This document shows, piece after piece, positions 34,488 through 43,043 of a stretch of 64,000 nt of DNA. The notes beneath the pieces were generated by a model. It had not been told where the DNA came from and ran no database searches. It saw only the letters and a list, made by a program, of their open reading frames with translations. Each line of letters starts with the position of its first letter. The stretch's first letter is position 1. A program made the position numbers and the translations under genes. Source of the DNA: UBA7236 sp044227505 (lineage in GTDB: Bacteria; Bacteroidota; Bacteroidia; Chitinophagales; BACL12); assembly GCA_044227505.1 (NCBI GenBank), contig JBGAWP010000011.1, positions 1 to 64,000 of the forward strand. The letters run 5' to 3'.

Positions 34488-35582
34488 TTACTGAATTTTA
34501 CCATTAATTACATGAAAATGATCAAAAATTTCCAAATATTCCTCACAAAATTCTGCACTGCGGTGTTCATCGGCATCGGTGATGAATATCTGGATGAAAT
34601 CTTCCGTGGATAAAATTTTAAATAAAATTTCGAGTCGGCGTTTATCCAATTTTTCAAAAACATCATCCAGCAATAAGATCGCCTTTTTACCGGTAAGCAT
34701 GTACATCATTTTAAATTGCGCCAATTTCAGTGCAATAAGAAATGATTTAATTTGTCCCTGACTACCAATATCGCGCAGCAAATTCTCATTGATGGAAAAA
34801 CGGATATCATCTTTGTGAATTCCGGTTGTGGTGCGCTGTGCATTTAAATCCTCCCGCAAACTTTCCTTTAATAACTGTAAATGATTTTCGAGCGATAAAT
34901 TGGAAATATATTCTATCGCCCCTATTTCCTTTTCTTCTGAAATTAAACTATATAAATTTGCAAATACAGGTAAAAATTCCTCGAGATATTTTTTTCTTTC
35001 CTCAAAAATAAAATCACCGTGTCCTGCGAGTTGTGTACTCAGTACATTCAATAAAGTTTCATCGGGAAATCCGGTATTGCCAACGTTTTTTAACAGCGAA
35101 TTGCGTTGAACCAATATTTTATTATAGGTAATTAATCTCTGTAAATAAATATTATTCACCTGTGCAATTGCGGCGTCTAAAAATCGCCTCCTCTCCTCAC
35201 TGCCATCGTTTATTATTGCAATATCATCAGGAGCAACCATAACAACGGGAATATTTCCGATATGATCACTGAGTTTATCGTAAATTACACCGTTTTTAAA
35301 AAATTCCTTTTTTTGTTTTGTGAACTTACAGGTAATACGTGTTTTTTCTTCCCCCAAAATAAAATCACCATCCAAGCGAAAAAACTCAGATCCATGGTTT
35401 AGCACGTTAAGATCAGACCTGGTAAAATAACTTTTACACATACATAAATAGTGAATTGCGTCAATAAGATTTGTTTTGCCGGAGCCGTTCAAACCATTGA
35501 TAAGGCAGAATTTGTTCTCAAAACTGACGGAAACCTCGCCGTAGTTCTTGTAATGAAGTATGTGAATACCTGTTAAAAACAC
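34488..35582 (-). CDS. recF: DNA replication/repair protein RecF
   Basis: A 364-residue SMC-like ATPase that helps load RecA at gaps. I choose the GTG at 35582, giving VFLTGIHILHYKNYGEVSVSF, the normal RecF start. The frame is open to 35666, but that would overlap the pdhA start and its promoter. Motifs: Walker A GLNGSGKTNLIDAI near residue 30, a signature LLRDIGSQGQ near 285, and Walker B KKAILLLDDVFEKLD near 310. Divergent from pdhA and followed by DUF721. The two gene ends and the pdhA promoter leave little room for a separate recF promoter. Confidence 0.94.
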   Translation of the reverse strand: MFLTGIHILHYKNYGEVSVSFENKFCLINGLNGSGKTNLIDAIHYLCMCKSYFTRSDLNVLNHGSEFFRLDGDFILGEEKTRITCKFTKQKKEFFKNGVIYDKLSDHIGNIPVVMVAPDDIAIINDGSEERRRFLDAAIAQVNNIYLQRLITYNKILVQRNSLLKNVGNTGFPDETLLNVLSTQLAGHGDFIFEERKKYLEEFLPVFANLYSLISEEKEIGAIEYISNLSLENHLQLLKESLREDLNAQRTTTGIHKDDIRFSINENLLRDIGSQGQIKSFLIALKLAQFKMMYMLTGKKAILLLDDVFEKLDKRRLEILFKILSTEDFIQIFITDADEHRSAEFCEEYLEIFDHFHVINGKIQ

Positions 35583-35584
35583 TG

Positions 35585-35619
35585 TTTGTTTAAATTGTAA
35601 CCCGCTTTTCTTACCTTTG
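35585..35619 (+). promoter_or_regulatory. pdhA promoter
   Basis: TTTG (35585-35588) and TACCTTTG (35612-35619), an exact -7 match with a slightly long 23-nt gap. A perfect hairpin, CTTCGAA-TT-TTCGAAG, lies at 35622-35637 at the predicted transcript start. Confidence 0.55.
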
Positions 35620-35644
35620 CACTTCGAATTTTCGAAGAAGATAC

Positions 35645-36640
35645 ATGGATCGCTCAAAAATAACAAAAGAAACCTACCTCGAATGGTATGAACTGATGTA
35701 CAAAATGCGTCGCTTTGAGGAAAAAGCAGGGCAATTGTATGGTCAGCAGAAGATCAGAGGGTTTTGTCATTTGTATATTGGTCAGGAAGCAATTGCTGCC
35801 GGAACCATTAGTGCGACAAGGCATGAAGATCCCATTATCACTGCGTATCGCGATCACGGATTAGCAATTGCCAAGGGAATTAGCTGTAATGCTGCCATGG
35901 CAGAATTATTCGGAAAGGTGACGGGTTGCACAAAAGGGAAGGGTGGTTCGATGCACTTTTTCTCTAAACAAAATTATTTTTTCGGGGGACATGGTATCGT
36001 TGGAGCTCAAATTCCAATGGGTGCGGGAATCGGATTTGCAGAGCAATATAAGGGAAGTGGCAATGTTTGTCTCTGTTATTTTGGTGATGGTGCTGTTCGT
36101 CAGGGTTCGGTGCATGAAACATTTAATATGGCCATGTTGTGGAAATTACCTGTTGTATTTATTTGTGAGAATAACGGTTATGCCATGGGAACTTCCCTGG
36201 AAAGGTCCACCAATCAGCTTGATATGTATAAAATAGGTGCTGCTTACGATATGCCTTCTTATCCTGTGGATGGAATGCAACCGGAAACAGTGCATGCTTC
36301 CATATATGAAGCGGTGGAAAGGGCAAGAAACGGAGAAGGACCAACATTTTTAGAGATTAGAACCTATCGCTATCGGGGACATTCGATGAGCGATCCGGCG
36401 AAATACAGGTCAAAGGAGGAAGTAGAAGAATATAAAATGCGAGATCCTCTGGAAACCACTTTACAGAAAATATTGGATAAAAAATATGCAAATCAGAAAG
36501 AGATAGATGATATGCATGAACGCATTGAGAAAGAAATTGATGAATGTGTGAAGTTCTCTGAAGAATCTCCATATCCACAAGATGATGCGATATTTGAAGA
36601 TATTTATATGCAACAAGATTACCCATTTATTAAAGACTAA
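35645..36640 (+). CDS. pdhA: Pyruvate dehydrogenase E1 component, alpha subunit
   Basis: A 331-residue thiamine-diphosphate-dependent E1 alpha subunit. The thiamine-phosphate motif GDGAVRQGSVHETFNMAMLW...ENN is at about residues 144-180. The phosphorylation-loop region is RYRGHSMSDPAKYR, and MHFFSKQNYFFGGHGIVGAQ precedes the cofactor site. It forms a heterotetramer with E1 beta and makes acetyl groups for acetyl-CoA in central metabolism. The beta subunit, E2 and E3 are not in this window; in Bacteroidota pdhA and pdhB are often apart. Its immediate partners downstream are a membrane TPR gene (15 nt) and ribH. Confidence 0.94.
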   Translation: MDRSKITKETYLEWYELMYKMRRFEEKAGQLYGQQKIRGFCHLYIGQEAIAAGTISATRHEDPIITAYRDHGLAIAKGISCNAAMAELFGKVTGCTKGKGGSMHFFSKQNYFFGGHGIVGAQIPMGAGIGFAEQYKGSGNVCLCYFGDGAVRQGSVHETFNMAMLWKLPVVFICENNGYAMGTSLERSTNQLDMYKIGAAYDMPSYPVDGMQPETVHASIYEAVERARNGEGPTFLEIRTYRYRGHSMSDPAKYRSKEEVEEYKMRDPLETTLQKILDKKYANQKEIDDMHERIEKEIDECVKFSEESPYPQDDAIFEDIYMQQDYPFIKD

Positions 36641-36655
36641 TTTATAAAATACGTT

Positions 36656-37345
36656 ATGGCAGAAATTAAAAAAATAACTGAAGAAACTCCCGCTGAAGAA
36701 AAGGGAACATACTTAAATGTGGAAGATTTCTTCATGAAGAACCGCAACATGATAATTGGTGTACTAGCGATCATAGTTATCGGTATTGGCGGATATTTCG
36801 GTTATAAAAAATTATATATGGAACCGCGTGTAGCTGATGCACAAAATACAATTTCGGGCGCACAGAACTATTTCATGAAAGATTCCATCGACCTCGCATT
36901 AAATGGTGACGGTTCCACAATGGGCTTTTTAAGTATCATAGATCAGTATGGCAATACCCCTACAGGAAATCTTGCACATTATTATGCAGGTGTTTGTTAT
37001 ATGAAAAATAATGATATTGACAATGCAATAAAACAACTGGAAGCCTACAAACCGGGCACTGATGAAATTGCAGGTAAAACATATGAATTATTAGGTCATA
37101 TGTATGCCGATAAAAAAGAATATAAGAAAGCAATTGATCTATATATTAAAGCCGGAGAATCGGCGGATAATAATCTGCAAAGTCCTTTATATTATAAATT
37201 CGCCGGCGATCTTATGTCGGAAGAAAATGATCTGAAAGGCGCTTTGGAAATGTATAGAAAAATAAAACAGCTCTATCCGCTTTCACCGGAAGGAATGAAT
37301 ATCGACAGCGATATTTCATATGCGGAAACCAAACTGGGTGAATAA
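36656..37345 (+). CDS. Membrane-anchored tetratricopeptide protein (YfgM-like)
   Basis: A 229-residue protein with one membrane helix (MIIGVLAIIVIGIGGYFGYKK, near residues 33-53), then TPR repeats facing the periplasm (ALAHYYAGVCYMKNNDIDNAI, YELLGHMYADKKEYKKAIDLY, YYKFAGDLMSEENDLKGALEMY). This layout matches YfgM/BamD-like periplasmic TPR proteins found between pdhA and ribH in many Bacteroidota. YfgM binds the Sec translocon in Escherichia coli; the same role here is unproven. Six nucleotides separate it from ribH. Confidence 0.82.
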   Translation: MAEIKKITEETPAEEKGTYLNVEDFFMKNRNMIIGVLAIIVIGIGGYFGYKKLYMEPRVADAQNTISGAQNYFMKDSIDLALNGDGSTMGFLSIIDQYGNTPTGNLAHYYAGVCYMKNNDIDNAIKQLEAYKPGTDEIAGKTYELLGHMYADKKEYKKAIDLYIKAGESADNNLQSPLYYKFAGDLMSEENDLKGALEMYRKIKQLYPLSPEGMNIDSDISYAETKLGE

Positions 37346-37351
37346 ATAATA

Positions 37352-37843
37352 ATGGGCTCTAAACATCAGAATCTTTCCCATATTCGTGAAGAAACAATTC
37401 CTTCGGGCGAAAAATTTCGTTTCGGTATTGTTGTTTCTGAATGGAATTCTGTGATCACCGAAAAATTATATCAGGCATGTCATGCCTCTTTACTAAAGTA
37501 CCAAACAAAATCAGAAAATATTATTACTGTTTATGTTCCCGGTAGTTTTGAATTGCCACAAGCGGCTCAATTACTATTGGAATCGCAGGAACTGGATGCA
37601 ATAATTTGTCTGGGTTGCATCATTAAAGGGGAAACTACACACGATCACTATATTGCCGCTGCAGTTGCACACGGTATTATGAATTTAAGTATTGATTATT
37701 CCACTCCTGTTATTTTCGGAGTGCTCACAACAAACGATGAACAACAGGCATTAGATCGCTCTGGCGGAAAATATGGAAATAAGGGCGATGAGTCAGCAGT
37801 TACTGCACTCAAAATGGCTGCGCTTCGGGAGAAATTGATTTAG
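37352..37843 (+). CDS. ribH: 6,7-dimethyl-8-ribityllumazine synthase
   Basis: A 163-residue lumazine synthase, the penultimate enzyme of riboflavin synthesis. It condenses 5-amino-6-ribitylaminouracil with 3,4-dihydroxy-2-butanone 4-phosphate. Typical motifs: FGIVVSEWNSVITEKL at the N terminus, VPGSFELPQAAQ near residue 60, CLGCIIKGETTHDHYIA near 85 with the catalytic His, and GDESAVTALKMAALREKL at the end. It assembles as icosahedral or decameric shells. Other rib genes are absent, so it is in an operon with the TPR gene and pdhA rather than a riboflavin cluster. No FMN riboswitch is visible. Confidence 0.96.
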   Translation: MGSKHQNLSHIREETIPSGEKFRFGIVVSEWNSVITEKLYQACHASLLKYQTKSENIITVYVPGSFELPQAAQLLLESQELDAIICLGCIIKGETTHDHYIAAAVAHGIMNLSIDYSTPVIFGVLTTNDEQQALDRSGGKYGNKGDESAVTALKMAALREKLI

Positions 37844-37985
37844 CATGCAAACGATGCGCGAATCCACAACATTGGAATCACGGATTATTATGGATTTCGC
37901 GGATTGCACGGATTTGTAATGTTTTAATTGATTAGGAAACTGCTGGAAAATCACGCATTAGCAAATAATTAATTACTTTAGCCCA
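37844..37985. repeat. REP-like spacer after ribH
   Basis: The 142-bp spacer contains an imperfect hairpin-rich stretch with ATCCACAACATTGGAATCAC, a GGATTATTATGGATTT pair and a TTCGCGGATTGCACGGATTT phrase. These resemble dispersed non-coding elements elsewhere in the window. No gene is visible. Confidence 0.4.
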
Positions 37986-38840
37986 ATGCAACTGATATCT
38001 GTAAATTCTGGAATGTTCAAATTGGATGGCGGTGCCATGTTTGGTGTGGTGCCAAAAAAGATCTGGAGTAAACTTATTCCAGCTGATGAAAATAATTTAT
38101 GTACCTGGGCAATGCGTAATTTAGTTGTGGTGGCTTCAGGAAAAGTAGTGTTGATCGATTGCGGTATGGGGACAAAACAGGATGAAAAATTCTTCAGCCA
38201 TTATGAACCGCATGGTGATTTTACATTAAATTCAAATCTGAAAGAAAACGGTATTTTACCGGAAGATATCACAGATGTTTTTCTAACACATTTGCATTTC
38301 GATCACTGCGGTGGTGCGGTAAAAAAAGACGACAGAGGCAAATTGGTTCCCGCCTATCCGAATGCGCGTTATTGGAGTAATGAAAAACAATGGAACTGGG
38401 CAACTAATCCGAATTCACGGGAAAAAGCATCGTTTTTAAAAGAAAATTTTCTCCCGTTGCAACAACATGGAGTGCTTCATTTTATAGAGGAACATGAAGA
38501 ATTATTTCCCGGATTTTCGACCATCTGGACATACGGACATACCGAAGCTATGATGTTACCTGTCATTAAATTCAGGGATAAAACTATTGTGTATTGTGCC
38601 GATCTTTTGCCTTCTTATGCCCATATTCCTATCCCTTATGTTATGGGTTACGATATTCGTCCGCTTGTTTCCATTAAGGAAAAGGAAAGTTTTTTAAAGG
38701 AAGCTAACGACAAAAAATATATCCTGTTCTTTGAACATGATGCTTTACATGAGTGTTGCACCCTGCAGATGACAGATAAAGGCATTCGGCATAAGGACTT
38801 TTACAACTTATCAGAGATTCCTGTAACGGCGCTTTTTTAA
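37986..38840 (+). CDS. MBL-fold metallo-hydrolase
   Basis: A 284-residue metallo-beta-lactamase-fold hydrolase. The metal-binding motif is HLHFDHCGG near residue 100. Further ligands are in TYGHTEAMML (His), YCADLLPS (Asp) and FFEHDALHE (His) later on, giving a complete two-metal site. There is no signal peptide. Relatives include lactonases and other hydrolases; the substrate cannot be read from the sequence. The surrounding genes give no hint, and the spacer before it contains repeats, so it is probably transcribed alone. Confidence 0.85.
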   Translation: MQLISVNSGMFKLDGGAMFGVVPKKIWSKLIPADENNLCTWAMRNLVVVASGKVVLIDCGMGTKQDEKFFSHYEPHGDFTLNSNLKENGILPEDITDVFLTHLHFDHCGGAVKKDDRGKLVPAYPNARYWSNEKQWNWATNPNSREKASFLKENFLPLQQHGVLHFIEEHEELFPGFSTIWTYGHTEAMMLPVIKFRDKTIVYCADLLPSYAHIPIPYVMGYDIRPLVSIKEKESFLKEANDKKYILFFEHDALHECCTLQMTDKGIRHKDFYNLSEIPVTALF

Positions 38841-38866
38841 TTTATTCCAAAGTATTACTTCCCAAC

Positions 38867-38898
38867 CTTTCATATAAAATCACAAATTATTATCTTTG
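38867..38898 (+). promoter_or_regulatory. Promoter of the tRNA-Met gene
   Basis: TATCTTTG at 38891-38898 (exact -7 match). A TTTC lies at the -33 position with a gap of about 20 nt. Transcription would start near 38905, about 38 nt before the tRNA. Confidence 0.6.
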
Positions 38899-38942
38899 CC
38901 GCCCGAAGTGATGGAAATATGTGTTTTTGTCACCAAAAAAAT

Positions 38943-39016
<74 letters not shown>

Positions 39017-39020
39017 CAAA

Positions 39021-39058
39021 TTAATTAGCAAATGAGTTAATTAGCAAATTAGCAAATG
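39021..39058. repeat. TTAGCAAA octamer units
   Basis: Several TTAGCAAA or TTAATTAG units follow the tRNA. The same family occurs at 9205-9260 and 39130-39194, where it is split by a palindrome. Confidence 0.65.
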
Positions 39059-39104
39059 AACCCATCCTCCAAGTGAAAATATTTCTTGGGTGATGGGTTT
39101 TTCT
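39059..39104 (+). terminator. Terminator of the tRNA-Met transcript
   Basis: ACCCATC (39060-39066) pairs with GATGGGT (39092-39098) and CCAAG with CTTGG inside, followed by TTTTTCTTTT. Confidence 0.75.
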
Positions 39105-39147
39105 TTTCATGTAAGGTAACCATGATTAGAATGATTAGCAAATTAGC

Positions 39148-39173
39148 CCCCGCCTGCTTCGCATTCGGGCAGG
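39148..39173. repeat. CCCGCCTGC palindrome inside the TTAGCAAA array
   Basis: CCCGCCTGCTTCGCATTCGG followed by GCAGG. It is directly flanked on both sides by AATTAGC, so it splits an octamer array. It belongs to the CCTGCCTG-type palindrome family (23775, 42556, 42666, 62356). Confidence 0.65.
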
Positions 39174-39378
39174 AATTAGCAAATTAGCAAATGAGGGACC
39201 CCGCTTTGATCCTTGAGCTCAATTTTCCGGGTTAACCAATTATCAATGTGTATCCACAACTGTGTGAAATTTCCCCAGATTACGATGATTTTCAACTTTT
39301 TTTTGGGAGATAATCGCTGATATTCATGCTTTTGGTGTTATGGAACATTTTTTGAACCATCTCTCTAAAAAAGATACT

Positions 39379-40158
39379 ATGAAGAAGTTCGCGATTTTTA
39401 CCGGTGTGTTTGCCTTGTTTTTAGCCCTAATGGTATCTTGTAAGGATAACGAAGGGCCAAATTCCGGTGGCACTGCACAATTAAAAATTTATTTAACTGA
39501 TGCACCTGCTGAATATGATGCAGTATATATTGATGTGCAATCAGTGGAAATTCATACTGATGAGGATGGATGGAAAACCTTAAATGTGATTAATCCCGGA
39601 ATTTATGACCTGCTGAAATTTAATTCAGGAATTGATACGCTTATCATTGATGAGGATATCGCACCACAAACAATTTCTCAGATCAGATTAATTCTCGGTG
39701 ACAATAACAGTTTAGTGGTTGACGGTGTTACACATGCACTGGAAACACCTTCTGCAGAAACATCAGGATTAAAATTAAATGTACATTATACATTTGAAGC
39801 CGGTATAGCATATGAGCTTTGGATGGACTTTGATGCAGAACAATCTATTGTGGAAAAAGGGAACGGCGACTATTCCTTAAAACCGGTGATACATGTTTAT
39901 ACGCAAGCAGAAACCGGAGCAATTTCCGGATCAATATTTCCTGTTGATGCCGCTTTTTATGTGATGGCAACAACCCCTTCAGATACTATCGGAACATTGA
40001 TTGCAGATGACGGCACTTTCTTAATTGGTGGGGTTCCGGCAGGAAATTATGATGTAACTTTTTCAGCTGTTGCAGGATTCACAGACATTACAGTGGAAGA
40101 TATTTCAGTATCAACAGGGAATGTAACATCTATCGGTGTTATCACTATTCCATTATAA
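39379..40158 (+). CDS. DUF4382 lipoprotein
   Basis: I take the ATG at 39379, giving a lipoprotein signal MKKFAIFTGVFALFLALMVSC with Cys21 as the lipidated residue. The longer frame begins at 39340. The DUF4382 domain follows (QLKIYLTDAPAEYDAVYIDVQSVEIH, LLKFNSGIDTLI, RLILGDNNSLVVDG), then a C-terminal carboxypeptidase-like beta domain (GAISGSIFPVDA...AGNYDVTFSA). The family is common in Bacteroidota; function unknown. It probably sits on the outer membrane. A terminator follows 23 nt after the stop. Confidence 0.88.
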   Translation: MKKFAIFTGVFALFLALMVSCKDNEGPNSGGTAQLKIYLTDAPAEYDAVYIDVQSVEIHTDEDGWKTLNVINPGIYDLLKFNSGIDTLIIDEDIAPQTISQIRLILGDNNSLVVDGVTHALETPSAETSGLKLNVHYTFEAGIAYELWMDFDAEQSIVEKGNGDYSLKPVIHVYTQAETGAISGSIFPVDAAFYVMATTPSDTIGTLIADDGTFLIGGVPAGNYDVTFSAVAGFTDITVEDISVSTGNVTSIGVITIPL

Positions 40159-40181
40159 AGTTCTTATTCTATATATAAATG

Positions 40182-40216
40182 AACCAGCACTCCTGAATAA
40201 GGTGGGCTGGTTTTTT
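40182..40216 (+). terminator. Terminator after the DUF4382 gene
   Basis: AACCAGC (40182-40188) pairs with GCTGGTT (40206-40212), with additional CCT/AGG pairs inside and a T run. It lies between convergent genes. Confidence 0.8.
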
Positions 40217-40233
40217 ATAAGATCATTATTTTT

Positions 40234-40917
40234 TCATTTATTTAAACCTGCGATCATATTGATCGTAAGGGCAACTACAAAAGTATTTAAAGCGAAAGAT
40301 AATAATCCGTGCATTAATACTATTCGTCGCATTTTACGTGTGGTGATACTCACATCTGAAACCTGAAAAGTGCATCCAATTACAAAAGAAAAATAAGCAA
40401 AATCGATATAGTCAGGTTCTTCAGTTTGAGGAAAGATCAAACCCTCAGAAGCATACTTATTTTCTTTTTTTATTTTATCGTAATATAAATGCGCGTAATG
40501 AAAAGTAAAAATGGAATGCACCATGATCCACGATAATAACATTCCCGAAAGGGCAATAATTAAAAACACCCATTTATCCTGCGATTCCGCCTCAGGAGAA
40601 ATCATTAACAATAAAACCATAAGCATTGTAGCAAAGGAGGAGATAATAACCATCAGGAATACAAATACCTTACTGCCATCGTCAATATTTGCATGAATTC
40701 TTATATCTTCCACCTTCCTGTAAAATAAAATGATCCAGCTTATTGAAAGGTATATCACAGAAAAAATGATCCAGGTAAACATAAAACGCATTAGCAGTTC
40801 GTACTGCGGAAGTAATAGGAAAAAAGCAGAAGCAACCAACACACTTATTACCAATCGATGTAAGGGTCGCATTTCATTAATAAATTTTAAAATAACATTT
40901 CCTCTTTGTTGCTGCAT
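40234..40917 (-). CDS. DUF1345 membrane protein
   Basis: A 227-residue inner-membrane protein with about six membrane helices (LVISVLVASAFFLLL, FMFTWIIFSVIYLSI, VFVFLMVIISSFATMLMV, WVFLIIALSGMLLSWIMV and the C-terminal pair). The DUF1345 signature DFAYFSFVIGCTFQVSDVSI, followed by RRIVLMHGLLSF, is intact. The function is unknown. It is convergent with the DUF4382 gene and divergent from rmuC. Confidence 0.87.
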   Translation of the reverse strand: MQQQRGNVILKFINEMRPLHRLVISVLVASAFFLLLPQYELLMRFMFTWIIFSVIYLSISWIILFYRKVEDIRIHANIDDGSKVFVFLMVIISSFATMLMVLLLMISPEAESQDKWVFLIIALSGMLLSWIMVHSIFTFHYAHLYYDKIKKENKYASEGLIFPQTEEPDYIDFAYFSFVIGCTFQVSDVSITTRKMRRIVLMHGLLSFALNTFVVALTINMIAGLNK

Positions 40918-41022
40918 TTCAATGCCAAATTAAACAATAATTAGAATCAAATACCCATCGCAAACCTAACAGAATTCTGTAAAACCCTGCTTTTTATTTA
41001 CCTTCATGTCAAAATTAACATT

Positions 41023-42498
41023 ATGGATCCCTTGGTTTACATACTGGCAGGACTAGTGATAGGTGGAATTATTATCTGGTTTGTGCGCAAACTTGTTGCA
41101 GAGCGAAATATGGTGGGCAGGGCTGAATTGGATGAAAAACGCAACCTGCTAACTCAGGCAGAAAGTAAGATACTCTTTTTACAGGAAAAACTAAGTGACA
41201 TACAGCTGGCTTCCACAACTTCAGAATTGGAACTTAAGAAAGTGCAGGAAGAAAAGGAAAGAACTAATCTTTTATTGGCTACTTCACAAACTACGCTGGA
41301 AAAATTGCAAAAAGATTTTATTGAATTAAAAACTTTACAGGAAACTAATCTTATTCAAAATAATGAATTAAAAGATTATATACTTAAAATAAAATCAGAA
41401 AATGAGGTCTTAAAAGAAAAAAATAATACTATTAAACAGGAAATTGAAGAAATTGGTGAAAAATATACAGCGCAATTCAAAAATCTCGCTAATGAGATAT
41501 TGGAAGATAAAAGCAAAAGATTCACCGAAGAAAATCAGAAGAATATTAAATTAATTCTGGAACCACTGAATAACGACATTAAGGATTTTAAGAAAAAGGT
41601 GGAAGAAACCTACGAAAAAGAAAACAAACAACGATTTTCCTTAGAAGAAAAAATTAAGGATCTTGTTGTTTTAAATCAACAAATAAGTGAAGAAGCCAAT
41701 AATCTCACCAAGGCGTTAAAAGGTCAGCGCAAAACACAGGGAGATTGGGGAGAAATGATATTGGAGAATATTTTACAACAAAGCGGATTAACTGAAGGCA
41801 GAGAATATTTCAGGCAGGAATTTATTAAAGATGAAGCAGGAAATACTATCATGAATGATGATGGTAAAAAAATGCAGCCCGATTTTATATTACAGTATCC
41901 TGATAAAAGAAAAGTGATCATTGATAGCAAGGTATCCTTAAGTGCATATGAAAGATATAATTCATCAGAAGAGGAGAATGAACAAAAAATGGCACTTCAA
42001 AATCATATCGCTGCCATTTATAATCATGTTGATGAATTAAATAAAAGAAATTATTCGCAATTTGTTAAGGGTTTGGACTTTGTAATGATGTTTGTTCCGA
42101 TCGAACCTGCTTATTTATTGGCAATTCAAAAGGATAATGATCTTTGGAATTACGCCTATAAAAAACGCGTCATACTCATCTCCCCCACCAACCTGATCGC
42201 GGCAATTAAACTTATTTCGGAAATCTGGAAAAAGGAAGAACAAAATAAAAATGCCGTTGCCATTGCCGAAAGAGGCGCAGCTATGTATGATAAATTTGTT
42301 GGCTTTGTGGAGAATTTAGTGGATGTTGGTGATCATATCGGTAGAACACAAAAAAGTTATGATGAAGCCATGAAACAATTAAAAGACGGAAGTGGTAATT
42401 TAATTGGTCAGGCAGAAAAATTGAGAAAATTAGGTGTGCAAGGGAAAAAGGTTTTGCCTGGGACGGTAATTAATGATTCGTTGATTGAGGAGGATTGA
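41023..42498 (+). CDS. rmuC: DNA recombination protein RmuC
   Basis: A 491-residue protein with an N-terminal membrane helix (LVYILAGLVIGGIIIWFV), a coiled coil of about 180 residues, and the RmuC nuclease-like domain starting near GQRKTQGDWGEMILENIL. Further conserved phrases are DFILQYPDKRKVIIDSKVSL and FVKGLDFVMMFVPIEPAYL. RmuC limits recombination at inverted repeats in Escherichia coli; its nuclease assignment is predicted from the PD-(D/E)XK fold. It appears monocistronic. The spacer beyond its stop is filled with repeats. Confidence 0.93.
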   Translation: MDPLVYILAGLVIGGIIIWFVRKLVAERNMVGRAELDEKRNLLTQAESKILFLQEKLSDIQLASTTSELELKKVQEEKERTNLLLATSQTTLEKLQKDFIELKTLQETNLIQNNELKDYILKIKSENEVLKEKNNTIKQEIEEIGEKYTAQFKNLANEILEDKSKRFTEENQKNIKLILEPLNNDIKDFKKKVEETYEKENKQRFSLEEKIKDLVVLNQQISEEANNLTKALKGQRKTQGDWGEMILENILQQSGLTEGREYFRQEFIKDEAGNTIMNDDGKKMQPDFILQYPDKRKVIIDSKVSLSAYERYNSSEEENEQKMALQNHIAAIYNHVDELNKRNYSQFVKGLDFVMMFVPIEPAYLLAIQKDNDLWNYAYKKRVILISPTNLIAAIKLISEIWKKEEQNKNAVAIAERGAAMYDKFVGFVENLVDVGDHIGRTQKSYDEAMKQLKDGSGNLIGQAEKLRKLGVQGKKVLPGTVINDSLIEED

Positions 42499-42506
42499 TT
42501 TGTTCT

Positions 42507-42545
42507 GACATGTAGTAGATCTCCTGCGTCGACCACTACATGTTT
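42507..42545. repeat. ACATGTAGT palindrome, copy 1
   Basis: ACATGTAGT and ACTACATGT bracket an 18-bp centre (AGATCTCCTGCGTCGACC). The element is preceded by GTTCTG and followed by TTCGGTTCTG. A second copy with three substitutions lies at 62094. Confidence 0.85.
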
Positions 42546-42546
42546 C

Positions 42547-42604
42547 GGTTCTGGGCCTGCCTGCCGACTGCGTCAGCGTCAGGCAGGTTCTGAGTTCTGA
42601 GTTC
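42547..42604. repeat. GTTCTGA/GTTCTGG units split by a CCTGCCTG palindrome
   Basis: Heptamers of the GTTCTGG family, interrupted at 42556-42587 by a CCTGCCTGCC...CAGGCAGG element with an inner GACTGCGTC centre. It resembles 62356-62375 and 42666-42699. Confidence 0.7.
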
Positions 42605-42975
42605 AATGCGGAGGAATATATTACGGGTGGTCTATCCGATTAATGTTCTTTATTCCATGTTCTTTACCTGCCTGCCGCTGAAGCTGTCAGCAGGCAGGTT
42701 CGATATTATTTTTGCGTTCTGCGTTCAATACGGAGGAATATCTTACGGGTGGTCTATCCGATTAATGTTTTTTATTTTTTGATTGTTATTGGATATTATT
42801 TCTGGGTCCAATACGGAGGAATATCTTACGGGTGGTCTATCCGATTAGCGTTTTATATTTTTTGATTGTTATTGGATATTATTTCTGGGTTCAATGCGGA
42901 GGAATATCTTACGGGTGGTCTATCCGATTAGCGTTTTATATTTTTTGATTGTTATTGGATATTATTTCTGCGATT
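42604..42975. repeat. Tandem repeat, four copies of an 83-84-bp unit
   Basis: Copies start at 42604, 42725, 42809 and 42892. Each begins with CAATRCGGAGGAATAT, then TTACGGGTGGTCTATCCGAT, followed by an AT-rich stretch with GATTGTTATTGGATATTATT. Copies 2-4 are nearly identical. Copy 1 is 121 bp because it carries an insertion with a 10-bp-arm palindrome (42666-42699). No ORF spans it. Repeated units are longer and spacers more conserved than in a CRISPR. Confidence 0.88.
42666..42699. repeat. Palindrome inserted in copy 1 of the 83-bp repeat
   Basis: ACCTGCCTGC and GCAGGCAGGT are perfect 10-bp arms around a 14-nt loop. The element is absent from the other three copies. Confidence 0.75.
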
Positions 42976-43043
42976 TCAATCAAATTTCAACGATCATGAA
43001 AGCCACTGTTCCCTAATCACTTCAACAGCGATTTATGCAATAT

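Noticed and set aside
35583..35666. Longer N terminus of RecF
   Set aside because: The extension (MLFLSDPCIFFENSKCKG...) does not match RecF and overlaps the pdhA start and promoter; the GTG at 35582 gives the family's normal start.
42604..42975. Possible CRISPR array
   Set aside because: The unit is 83-84 bp and its whole length, including the AT-rich part, is repeated. There are no variable spacers and no cas genes nearby.
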